From: an uncultured Porphyromonadaceae bacterium
GTDB taxonomy: Bacteria; Bacteroidota; Bacteroidia; Bacteroidales; Muribaculaceae
Direction of reading: 5' to 3'
Assembly: GCA_900547825.1 (NCBI GenBank)
Contig: URII01000054.1
Span: forward strand, 1-15,120
DNA: 15,120 nucleotides
Shown: piece by piece, positions 7,053 through 14,383 of the stretch
How positions within the stretch are numbered: the first letter of the stretch is position 1
Layout of the letters: each line of letters opens with the position of its first letter
Program-made: the position numbers and the translations under genes
Notes under the pieces: generated by a model
The model's input: the letters and a program-made list of their open reading frames with translations, nothing else
The model's database searches: none
What the model was told of the DNA's origin: nothing

Positions 7053-7759
7053 TCAGGGAAGCCATAGTTCTGGCCGGTGGCCTCGGCACACGGCTGCGCA
7101 GTGTTGTAGCCGACAGGCCCAAATGTATGGCCGAAGTGGCCGGACGCCCGTTCATAGCTTATCTTACCGAATGGCTGCGCAGCGAAGGAATTGACCGCAT
7201 AGTGTTTGCGGTGGGTTATATGCGCGAATGTGTGGAACAGTGGGCCGAGACCGAACGTGACGGCATACTCCGGGGCATAGAGACAGCCTGGAGCGTGGAG
7301 ACAGAACCGCTCGGCACAGGAGGCGCCGTGAAACAGGCGTCGGAAATATGCCGCGGCAGGCGTGTGGCCGTGATCAACGGCGACACTATGTTTCATGCCT
7401 CATTGCAGCAGCTCGGACGCGAGAGCGAAGGAAGCGGACGCCCTGTAACCATAGCCCTGAAAGAGATGACGGATTTTGACCGCTACGGAACGGTGAATTT
7501 CGACAGCCTGACAGGTGCCGTAACCTCCTTCAATGAAAAAAAGCCGTGTGAGCGGGGCCTCATAAACGGAGGCATATATGTGATAGACCGCGACAGCTCT
7601 TTATTCGACGGCCTGCCGACCAAATTCTCATTCGAGACATCCGTGCTCGAGCCGCAAGCGGCGGCAGGCAATGTCGGCGGAGTTAGATCCGACGGATATT
7701 TCATTGACATCGGCATTCCGGAGGATTTTGCCAAAGCCCAGGAGGACTTCAGAAAATGA
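7049..7759 (+). CDS. hddC: D-glycero-alpha-D-manno-heptose 1-phosphate guanylyltransferase
   Basis: This 236-residue nucleotidyltransferase is expected to join GTP and D-glycero-alpha-D-manno-heptose 1-phosphate to make GDP-heptose, the final step of the pathway. The signature LAGGLGTRL (residues 8-16) and the following DRPKCMAEVAGRPF (22-35, with the conserved Lys) are typical of sugar-phosphate nucleotidyltransferases. The metal-binding Asp is in INGDT (D112), and the C-terminal FIDIGIPEDF motif matches the HddC/RfbA-like group. The sequence alone cannot fix the choice of GTP over other nucleotides; that comes from hddA and the alpha-pathway context. It starts in the ATGA overlap with gmhA and ends in another with gmhB. 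Without its neighbours it would be called a generic mannose-1-phosphate guanylyltransferase-like protein. Confidence 0.9.
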   Translation: MIREAIVLAGGLGTRLRSVVADRPKCMAEVAGRPFIAYLTEWLRSEGIDRIVFAVGYMRECVEQWAETERDGILRGIETAWSVETEPLGTGGAVKQASEICRGRRVAVINGDTMFHASLQQLGRESEGSGRPVTIALKEMTDFDRYGTVNFDSLTGAVTSFNEKKPCERGLINGGIYVIDRDSSLFDGLPTKFSFETSVLEPQAAAGNVGGVRSDGYFIDIGIPEDFAKAQEDFRK

Positions 7760-8223
7760 GACTCGAAGATATCGACATAACCCCCTACGACACGCTGCTG
7801 CTTGACCGCGACGGCGTGATTAACCGTTTAAGGGTAAATGATTATGTGAAATGTCCCGGCGAGCTGGAGCTTCTTCCTGAATTTATGGACATAATAGAAC
7901 GCTGGAGCCGTCATTTCAGCCGCATATTCGTGGTTACAAACCAACGCGGGGTGGGACGCGGGCTTATGACCGAAAAGGATCTCGCCGAGGTTCACGACAT
8001 GATGTGCCGTGAAATCGCCGCACGCGGAGGACGTATAGACCGGATATACTATTGCACGGCAACAGATCCCGGCGCTCCCCGCCGCAAACCTCAGCGCGGA
8101 ATGTTTGACGAGATACTGGCTGATTATCCTGCCACGGATCCGAAGAAGTGCCTGATGGTAGGTGACAGCGACAGCGACATGGAATTTGCCCGCAACTGCG
8201 GCATAAACGCTATTAAAGTATGA
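7756..8223 (+). CDS. gmhB: Heptose 1,7-bisphosphate 7-phosphatase, zinc-loop-less form
   Basis: This 155-residue HAD-superfamily phosphatase is predicted to remove the 7-phosphate from D-glycero-alpha-D-manno-heptose 1,7-bisphosphate. HAD motifs are all present: LLLDRDGVI with nucleophile D17 and acid/base D19, VVTNQRG with T61, RRKP with K111, and MVGDSDSDM with D137. It is shorter than E. coli GmhB (about 190 residues). Where that enzyme has a zinc loop with a Cys-x-His and a Cys-x-Cys pair, this protein has YYCTATDPGAPRRKP, which keeps one cysteine (C100) and lacks the other three ligands. It is therefore unlikely to bind structural zinc in the usual way. HisB-N is a related alternative, but the operon makes GmhB far more likely. 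Both ends are ATGA overlaps (7756-7759 and 8220-8223). Confidence 0.87.
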   Translation: MRLEDIDITPYDTLLLDRDGVINRLRVNDYVKCPGELELLPEFMDIIERWSRHFSRIFVVTNQRGVGRGLMTEKDLAEVHDMMCREIAARGGRIDRIYYCTATDPGAPRRKPQRGMFDEILADYPATDPKKCLMVGDSDSDMEFARNCGINAIKV

Positions 8224-8972
8224 ACGCAGGCGACAGAATAAAGATACTGGATGTGGGGTTCGACAACGTAACCCTTGAAGAACTGTTGCGCGACATGAAG
8301 CGCGGTGTGCTCGTAACGCCGAATGTCGACAATCTTATGATGGCACGCCGCAATCCTGAATTCAAGGAACTGCTGAACAAAGCAGAATATTCCGTGTGCG
8401 ACAGCCGCATAATCCAGTCCACAAGCTCATGGGTAGGCCCGCAGATAAAGGAGGCCATTCCGGGCTCATCGCTTTTCCCCGCATTCTGCCGCTATCATGC
8501 CGACAACCCCGACGTGAGGATATTCATGCTCGGAGGCAAAGATGGGGTGCCGCAGGAAGCAATGCGCCGCGTCAACGAACGGGCAGGGCGCCGCATGGCC
8601 GTGGGTGCCTATTCTCCCCCCATGGGGTTCGAACACGATGAAGCGGAGTGTGACAGGATAGTGGATCTCATCAAGGCTTCAGGAGCCACGGTGATACTGG
8701 TAGGGCTCGGCAATCCCAAACAGCTGATATGGATCGACCGTTACCGCGACCGGTTGCCGGAAATAGATCTGTTCATGGCGCTCGGAGCTACTATCGATTT
8801 CGAGGCCGGCAATATCAAACGCGCTCCTAAATGGATCCAGAAAATGAGAATAGAGTGGCTGTTCCGGTTCATATTGGAGCCACGCCGCCTGTTCCGCCGC
8901 TACTTCATCGACGACCTCCCCTATTTCTACCACCTGCGTAAGGAACGCAACAAACTGCGCAACAACAAATGA
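8220..8972 (+). CDS. WecG/TagA/CpsF-family glycosyltransferase (GT26)
   Basis: This 250-residue protein belongs to glycosyltransferase family 26, whose members add a sugar such as N-acetylmannosamine or its uronic acid to a polyprenyl-linked acceptor at the inner face of the membrane. Visible family features are TPNVDNLM (residues 33-40), a conserved Asp at 61 in VCDSR, VGLGNPKQ (161-168) and the C-terminal membrane-contact region beginning RAPKWIQK (201), which is rich in Arg and aromatic residues. The usual PDGxG around the catalytic Asp is here CDSRI, so this is a divergent subgroup. Donor and acceptor cannot be read from sequence. Its position directly behind the GDP-heptose genes, with ATGA overlaps on both sides, suggests it acts on the same glycan, possibly as a heptosyl- or N-acetylmannosaminyl-transferase. 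Confidence 0.85.
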   Translation: MNAGDRIKILDVGFDNVTLEELLRDMKRGVLVTPNVDNLMMARRNPEFKELLNKAEYSVCDSRIIQSTSSWVGPQIKEAIPGSSLFPAFCRYHADNPDVRIFMLGGKDGVPQEAMRRVNERAGRRMAVGAYSPPMGFEHDEAECDRIVDLIKASGATVILVGLGNPKQLIWIDRYRDRLPEIDLFMALGATIDFEAGNIKRAPKWIQKMRIEWLFRFILEPRRLFRRYFIDDLPYFYHLRKERNKLRNNK

Positions 8973-9406
8973 TCACTTTAGAACTCCTGATACTGATAAT
9001 CGGCGCCGCAGGATTCATCCTCGGACTCAGGCGGGGCATAATCATGTCGCTTGGCGGAGTGGCCGCAATAGCATTGGGGGCGATAGTGTGCCACGCAGTT
9101 GGACCGGAAAACAATTTCTGGGCATGTGCATTGATTTTTATTCTCGTATATATAGCCGCCCGATTCCTGTGCCGCATGCTGAAAACCCTGTCGCACATGC
9201 TCCTGATGGGGCCTCTTGACCGCATAGCGGGAGGGTTGTTCGGAGCCTTCGAAGGGCTGACCGCTGTGAGCATAGCCCTGAATCTGTGGTGGGAAGCCAC
9301 AGGAGCCGACCATGCCAATGTTAGCCGCACAGTCAGTGCCGTAGGCGAAATAGCGCCATGGCTCATGGGATGCATTTCAACTTTGACACAGGCTCAATCG
9401 TTTTAA
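8969..9406 (+). CDS. CvpA family inner-membrane protein
   Basis: This 145-residue protein has about four hydrophobic segments (near residues 3-21, 27-46, 50-67 and 86-105), with the opening ILIIGAAGFILGLRRGIIMS typical of the CvpA family. The family is named for colicin V production in E. coli and is linked to envelope integrity, but its biochemical role is unsettled. Basic clusters (GLRRG, CRMLKTL) lie between the helices, as expected for cytoplasmic loops. It begins in an ATGA overlap with the GT26 gene, so it is translated with the heptose operon. It ends 32 bases before sufB. Housekeeping genes commonly flank CvpA genes, so the link to glycan synthesis may be chance. Family call confident; function unknown. 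Confidence 0.85.
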   Translation: MITLELLILIIGAAGFILGLRRGIIMSLGGVAAIALGAIVCHAVGPENNFWACALIFILVYIAARFLCRMLKTLSHMLLMGPLDRIAGGLFGAFEGLTAVSIALNLWWEATGADHANVSRTVSAVGEIAPWLMGCISTLTQAQSF

Positions 9407-9438
9407 TTGTCAGTATATTTCCATATCTACCCATAATC

Positions 9439-10911
9439 ATGGCATCAGATAACGAAACAAATCCCCGGCAAAACCGCGACAATGATATAATCGACAGTGT
9501 TACAGCCGGAGAATATAAATATGGTTTCACTTCCGACATTGACACCGATATTATTCCACGCGGGCTCAATGAGGATGTGGTGAGACTTATATCGCGTAAA
9601 AAGGGGGAACCCCAATGGCTTCTCGATTTCCGCCTCAAGGCATTCCGCCACTGGCTTACCCTTACCCCTCCTGACTGGGCGCATCTCGACATACCTGAAA
9701 TAGATTTCCAGGCCATAAGCTATTATGCCGCACCCCGCAGCAAAGAGGCCAAAAAGCCCGGAGAAGTTGATCCGCAGCTAATCGAGACTTTCAACAAACT
9801 CGGCATACCTCTTCATGAACAGGCCGCACTTGCCGGCATGGCCGTGGACGCCGTTATGGACTCCGTGAGCGTCAAGACCACCCACCGCGAGAAACTTGCG
9901 GAGCTGGGGGTCATATTCTGTTCGTTTTCCGAAGCGGTAAAGGAACACCCCGACTTGGTGCGCAAATATCTCGGATCGGTAGTGAGCTACCGCGACAACT
10001 TCTATGCCGCACTAAATTCGGCTGTGTTCTCGGACGGATCGTTCGTCTACATTCCCCGCGGTGTACGGTGTCCGATGGAACTGTCGACATATTTCCGTAT
10101 AAACGCCTCCGGAACCGGACAATTCGAGCGTACACTTATTGTTGCCGACGATGACGCCTATGTAAGCTACCTGGAAGGATGCACCGCACCGATGCGTGAT
10201 GAAAACCAGCTTCATGCCGCCATTGTGGAGATAATAGTCGAAAACCGTGCGGAAGTGAAATACTCCACCGTGCAGAACTGGTGGGCCGGCGACAAAGAGG
10301 GACGCGGCGGAGTCTACAACTTCGTGACCAAACGAGGATTGTGCCGCGGCGAATACAGCAAGCTGTCGTGGACCCAGGTAGAGACAGGATCAGCCATAAC
10401 CTGGAAATACCCCTCCTGCATACTCAAGGGCAACGGCTCCACGGGCGAGTTCTACAGTGTGGCGGTGACCAACAACCGGCAGCAGGCCGACACCGGCACA
10501 AAAATGGTGCATGTGGGCCGTGACACCCGTTCCACAATAGTGTCGAAGGGTATCTCGGCAGGACGTTCGCAAAACTCCTACCGCGGCTTGGTCAAGGTAG
10601 TGGAAGGGGCAACAGGATGCCGCAACCACACCCAGTGCGACTCATTGCTGCTCGGGTCAGAGTGCGGGGCACATACATTCCCTTATATCGACGTACACGA
10701 CGATTCGGCAATAGTGGAACATGAGGCTACAACCTCCAAAATATCGGAGGATCAGCTCTTCTACTGCAATCAGCGCGGCATTCCCACCGAGGAGGCCGTG
10801 GGACTCATAGTCAACGGCTATGCCCGCGAGGTGATGCAGAAACTGCCTATGGAATTTGCTGTAGAAGCACAGAAACTCCTTCAGGTGTCGCTTGAAGGAT
10901 CAGTAGGATAA
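9439..10911 (+). CDS. sufB: Fe-S cluster assembly scaffold protein SufB
   Basis: This 490-residue protein is the scaffold subunit of the SufBCD complex, on which iron-sulfur clusters are built in the cytoplasm. It contains the SufB/SufD beta-helix core. Well-conserved blocks include YIPRGVRCPMELSTYFRIN, YLEGCTAP (C248, probably the persulfide-accepting Cys), TGSAITWKYPSC, and SECGAHTFPY (C409, at the SufD interface in known structures). The C-terminal GYAREVMQKLPMEF helix is also typical. I chose the ATG at 9439 (MASDNETN). An in-frame ATG at 9358 would add 27 hydrophobic residues and overlap cvpA by 49 bases, unlike any SufB I know. The gene is first in sufB-C-D-S. No consensus promoter precedes it in the 32-base gap, so it may be read from upstream. 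Confidence 0.95.
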   Translation: MASDNETNPRQNRDNDIIDSVTAGEYKYGFTSDIDTDIIPRGLNEDVVRLISRKKGEPQWLLDFRLKAFRHWLTLTPPDWAHLDIPEIDFQAISYYAAPRSKEAKKPGEVDPQLIETFNKLGIPLHEQAALAGMAVDAVMDSVSVKTTHREKLAELGVIFCSFSEAVKEHPDLVRKYLGSVVSYRDNFYAALNSAVFSDGSFVYIPRGVRCPMELSTYFRINASGTGQFERTLIVADDDAYVSYLEGCTAPMRDENQLHAAIVEIIVENRAEVKYSTVQNWWAGDKEGRGGVYNFVTKRGLCRGEYSKLSWTQVETGSAITWKYPSCILKGNGSTGEFYSVAVTNNRQQADTGTKMVHVGRDTRSTIVSKGISAGRSQNSYRGLVKVVEGATGCRNHTQCDSLLLGSECGAHTFPYIDVHDDSAIVEHEATTSKISEDQLFYCNQRGIPTEEAVGLIVNGYAREVMQKLPMEFAVEAQKLLQVSLEGSVG

Positions 10912-10928
10912 TAGAAAAATCACGATAT

Positions 10929-11708
10929 ATGACCAATATGAACGAATATCCGTTATTGGAAGTCAAAAACCTGCGCGCCGGAATAGAGGGACGCGAGATA
11001 CTTAAAGGCATAGACCTTACGGTAAACGCCGGCGAGGTGCATGCCATAATGGGGCCTAACGGCTCGGGCAAAAGCACCCTTTCGGGTGTGCTGGCAGGTA
11101 ATCCGGCCTACACGGTCAACGGGGGCACGGCATTGCTCGGGGGCACCGACCTGCTGGCCCTCAGCCCGGAGGACCGTGCCCACGAAGGCCTGTTCCTCTC
11201 ATTCCAGTATCCTGTAGAGATACCCGGAGTGTCAATGACCAATTTCATGAAAGCCGCGGTGAATGCAAAGCGCAAATATTTCGGCGAACCGCCTATGGGC
11301 GCGTCCGATTTTCTGAAGATGCTGCGCGAAAAGCGGGCCATAGTCGAATTGGACGCAAAACTCGCCTCGCGGTCGGTAAACGAAGGATTCTCCGGAGGTG
11401 AGAAAAAGCGCAATGAGATATTCCAGATGGCCATGCTACAGCCCCGTGTGGCAATACTCGACGAGACTGACTCGGGTCTGGACATAGACGCTCTCCGCAT
11501 AGTGGCATCGGGAGTCAACAAACTCAAGACACCCCACAACGCCACAATCGTCATAACCCACTATCAACGCCTGCTCGACTATATAAAGCCTGATTTCGTG
11601 CATATCCTCTACAAAGGCCGCATAGTCCACACCGGTGGCCCGGAGCTGGCGCTTGAACTTGAGGAAAAGGGCTACGACTGGATCAAGGAACAGGTTGACA
11701 ACGAATAA
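10929..11708 (+). CDS. sufC: Fe-S cluster assembly ATPase SufC
   Basis: This 259-residue ABC-type ATPase binds SufB and SufD and drives their rearrangement during cluster assembly. It is soluble and not a transporter. Walker A is GPNGSGKST (residues 42-50), the ABC signature is FSGGEKKRNEI (154-164), Walker B is VAILDETDSGLDID (174-187), and the switch His is H211 in VITHYQRLL. The FSGGEKKRNEI and DETDSGLD wording is diagnostic of SufC rather than a transporter ATPase. The start at 10929 (MTNMNEYPLLEV) is followed by a second Met at residue 4, which could also serve. It lies 17 bases after sufB and 8 bases before sufD. Confidence 0.97.
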   Translation: MTNMNEYPLLEVKNLRAGIEGREILKGIDLTVNAGEVHAIMGPNGSGKSTLSGVLAGNPAYTVNGGTALLGGTDLLALSPEDRAHEGLFLSFQYPVEIPGVSMTNFMKAAVNAKRKYFGEPPMGASDFLKMLREKRAIVELDAKLASRSVNEGFSGGEKKRNEIFQMAMLQPRVAILDETDSGLDIDALRIVASGVNKLKTPHNATIVITHYQRLLDYIKPDFVHILYKGRIVHTGGPELALELEEKGYDWIKEQVDNE

Positions 11709-11716
11709 CAGAAGAT

Positions 11717-13078
11717 ATGTCAAGCCTAAAGCAATACATAGAGCTATACCTTTCACACCGCGACACCATCAATGCCGGAAGCACGGAGGTAATGAACCGG
11801 CTCAGGCCACAGGCACTTGCCCGACTTGAGCACGCCCGCCTGCCCCGGCGTGGCGACGAAGGCCATGATGCCGTGGATGTGGAAGCCGTTATGGAACCGG
11901 ACTATGGCGTGAACATCTCACGTATGGACCTGCGTGTGGATCCGTCGCTGTCGTTCCATTGCCATGTGCCCAACCTATCCACCCTGATGGGTATAGTGGC
12001 CAACGACACATTCCACCCTTCGGCCACATTGGGCGCCAACCTTCCGGAAGGTGTGACATTCGCATCGCTGCGTAAAACCGCCGACACCGACCCTGAACTC
12101 GTGGGAAAGGTATATGGCCAGATAGCGCCCATCTCGGATCCCTGCGTGGCACTCAACACTCTGCTGGCCCAGGACGGAGTATGGATCAGGATAGCCCGGG
12201 GCGTAAGACTGGAAAAGCCTCTTCAGCTCGTCAACATATTTTCGGCACTTACCGATATCATGGCTGTGCGACGGATAGTGATAACCGTAGAGGAAGGTGC
12301 CTCGGCACGGATACTCGTATGCGACCACACACAGGACAACGAACGCCGTTACCTGTCGTCGCAGGTAGTGGAGATAGATCTCGCACAAGGAGCCTCATTG
12401 GAATATTGCGACTTGGAAGAGTCCACCGCACTCACTTCACGCATAAGCCAGATATACGTACGCCAGCGTGAGGGATCGGAACTCCGCATCAATTCCTCGG
12501 CTCTCAGCGGAGGCACCACACGCAATGAGCTGCACGTGGATCTGTCAGGGCAGAATGCCTCGGCCATGTTGTCGGGCATGGCAATAGCCTCCGGCACAAG
12601 GATAATCGACAATGCAACCGATGTGGTACACTCCGCCCCGCGGTGCCACAGCAACCAGCTGTTCAAGTATGTGCTCGACGGGCAGTCACGCGGTGGTTTC
12701 GAAGGGTGTATCAAGGTGTGTCCCGGCGCATACCTCACCGAGGCCTACCAGAGCAACCGCAACATAGTGGCGGCCACCACCGCCAAAATGCACTCACAGC
12801 CGGCCTTGGAGATCTACAACGACGATGTGAAATGCAGCCACGGCGCGTCGACAGGGCAATTGGACTCCGACGCCCTGTTCTACATGCGTTCGCGCGGTAT
12901 TCCCGAAGCTGAGGCCAAAGTTATGCTGATGCAGGCATTCATGGTCGATGTGATCGACACCGTAAGGATAGACGGACTGCGCGATAGGCTGCGGCACTTG
13001 GTCGACATGCGTTTCTCAGGCCACGAGGTGACCTGCCGAAGCTGCGATGCCGCTGCCGGAGTAAACAACATTCAATAA
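11717..13078 (+). CDS. sufD: Fe-S cluster assembly protein SufD
   Basis: This 453-residue protein is a paralogue of SufB and the third subunit of the SufBCD complex, associated with iron acquisition. The beta-helix core runs through the middle, with repeated short strands (for example GASLEYCDLEES and SELRINSSALSGGTTRNELHV). The C-terminal region has the conserved KCSHGASTGQLDSDALFYMRSRGI block, whose His (H375) matches the one implicated in cluster formation at the SufB-SufD interface. RGIPEAEAKVMLMQAF follows, as in the family. The tail carries a CRSC pair near residues 443-446, which I do not regard as family-typical. The N-terminal 120 residues are variable, as usual. The start at 11717 has the same ACAGAAGATATG context as nadE. 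A 29-base gap without a promoter leads to sufS. Confidence 0.94.
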   Translation: MSSLKQYIELYLSHRDTINAGSTEVMNRLRPQALARLEHARLPRRGDEGHDAVDVEAVMEPDYGVNISRMDLRVDPSLSFHCHVPNLSTLMGIVANDTFHPSATLGANLPEGVTFASLRKTADTDPELVGKVYGQIAPISDPCVALNTLLAQDGVWIRIARGVRLEKPLQLVNIFSALTDIMAVRRIVITVEEGASARILVCDHTQDNERRYLSSQVVEIDLAQGASLEYCDLEESTALTSRISQIYVRQREGSELRINSSALSGGTTRNELHVDLSGQNASAMLSGMAIASGTRIIDNATDVVHSAPRCHSNQLFKYVLDGQSRGGFEGCIKVCPGAYLTEAYQSNRNIVAATTAKMHSQPALEIYNDDVKCSHGASTGQLDSDALFYMRSRGIPEAEAKVMLMQAFMVDVIDTVRIDGLRDRLRHLVDMRFSGHEVTCRSCDAAAGVNNIQ

Positions 13079-13107
13079 CCTCTTTTCTCAATCATACAAA
13101 CCTAAGA

Positions 13108-14319
13108 ATGGATATAGAGCGACTCCGAAAAGAATATCCCATACTTGAACGCGAGGTTTACGGCCACGGGCTTGTATACCTCGACAATGCAGCCACCACC
13201 CAGACTCCGCGCGAAGTAGTGGAGGCTGTGGAAAACGTATATTACCGGTCCAAGGCCAATGTACACCGCGGCGTGCACTTCCTTTCGCAGGAAGCCACGG
13301 AAATGCTTGAGGCCACCCGTGAGCGCGTCAGAAAATTCATAAACGCCGGAGCTGTGGAGGAAATCATATTCACCCGCGGCACTACCGAGGCCATCAATCT
13401 CGTGGCAGCGTCGTGGGGCGAATCATTGGCCGACGGTGACGAGATTCTTCTCACCGTGATGGAACATCATGCCGACATAGTGCCGTGGCAGCTGCTCCAG
13501 CGCCACAAGCGCATAACAATCCGTCCGGTTCCCATACTCGCCGACGGGTCACTTGACATGGACGCTTTCAGAAGCATGCTTTCACCCAAGGTAAAGATGG
13601 TCGGTGTGACCCATGTGTCGAATGTGCTCGGCACAGTCAATCCGGTGGCCGAGATAGTGGCCGAGGCCCATCGCCACGGAGCGCTCGTGCTCGTGGACGG
13701 TGCCCAGGCAGTAGGACACATGCAGGTGGATGTCAGAGCCATCGATGCCGACTTTTATGTGTTCTCAAGCCACAAAATGTATGGCCCGGCAGGAGTGGGA
13801 GTGCTCTACGGGCGCCGCGAACTGCTTGAGGCAATGCCCCCATATCAGGGAGGAGGCGAAATGATAAGCCATGTGTCGTTCGACCGCACCACTTTCGCCG
13901 AACTGCCCTATAAATTCGAGGCGGGCACCCCCGACTTCGTGGATATAGCGGCTTTCCACACAGCAATGGACTATATGACGCGCATAGGCATAGACAACAT
14001 AGCGGCCCACGAACACGAACTGCTCCAGTACGTGACCCCGCGCATGATGGAAATTCCGGGAATGAGGATATTCGGCACGGCTCCCGGCAAAAGCGCCATA
14101 GTGTCATTCCTCATAGGTAAAGCCCACCATTACGACACAGGTATGCTGCTTGACAAACTCGGCATAGCCGTGCGTACGGGCCACCATTGCGCACAGCCGC
14201 TGATGCAGGCTCTCGGCATTGAGGGCACAGTAAGAGCATCCTTTGCCCTCTACAACACTTTCGATGAAGCCGACCGGTTCATTGCCGCGCTTCACCGCAT
14301 AGTTCCCCTGCTAAGCTGA
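13108..14319 (+). CDS. sufS: Cysteine desulfurase SufS (group II)
   Basis: This 403-residue pyridoxal-phosphate enzyme converts cysteine to alanine and passes the sulfur as a persulfide to the SufBCD scaffold. It has the family length (about 400). YLDNAATTQTP (residues 24-34) opens the fold, H121 in MEHHAD stacks on the cofactor, VDGAQAVGH (196-204) contains the cofactor-binding Asp, and SSHKMYGP (220-227) carries the Schiff-base lysine K223. The sulfur-carrying Cys is C361 in RTGHHCAQP; the short loop around it is the group II (SufS) type rather than IscS. No SufE or SufU partner is encoded next to it, although group II enzymes need one to work well. It is last in the suf operon and is followed within 30 bases by a strong terminator. 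Confidence 0.96.
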   Translation: MDIERLRKEYPILEREVYGHGLVYLDNAATTQTPREVVEAVENVYYRSKANVHRGVHFLSQEATEMLEATRERVRKFINAGAVEEIIFTRGTTEAINLVAASWGESLADGDEILLTVMEHHADIVPWQLLQRHKRITIRPVPILADGSLDMDAFRSMLSPKVKMVGVTHVSNVLGTVNPVAEIVAEAHRHGALVLVDGAQAVGHMQVDVRAIDADFYVFSSHKMYGPAGVGVLYGRRELLEAMPPYQGGGEMISHVSFDRTTFAELPYKFEAGTPDFVDIAAFHTAMDYMTRIGIDNIAAHEHELLQYVTPRMMEIPGMRIFGTAPGKSAIVSFLIGKAHHYDTGMLLDKLGIAVRTGHHCAQPLMQALGIEGTVRASFALYNTFDEADRFIAALHRIVPLLS

Positions 14320-14344
14320 TCGCTTACAATTTTATACTTTTACG

Positions 14345-14383
14345 GGGTCAGGACAACGGCGTTATCCTGACCCTCTTGTTTTT
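14345..14383 (+). terminator. Rho-independent terminator of the suf operon
   Basis: GGGTCAGGA (14345-14353) pairs perfectly with TCCTGACCC (14365-14373). After one mismatch the stem continues with AAC/GTT around a GGC loop. A T-rich tract, TCTTGTTTTT (14374-14383), follows on the plus strand, so it should stop transcripts leaving sufS. The hairpin and T-tract lie inside the last codons of the opposing helicase gene. On the minus strand the hairpin is not followed by a T-run, so it works mainly in one direction. Confidence 0.88.

Noticed and set aside
9414..9421. TATATTTC as the -7 element of a sufB promoter
   Set aside because: It matches seven of eight positions, but the nearest upstream TTTG (9382-9385) is 28 bases away, beyond the 19-21 base spacing seen elsewhere in this window.
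9358..9438. Longer SufB starting at the in-frame ATG 9358
   Set aside because: It would add a hydrophobic 27-residue extension overlapping cvpA and unlike any SufB. The ATG at 9439 gives a normal N-terminus.
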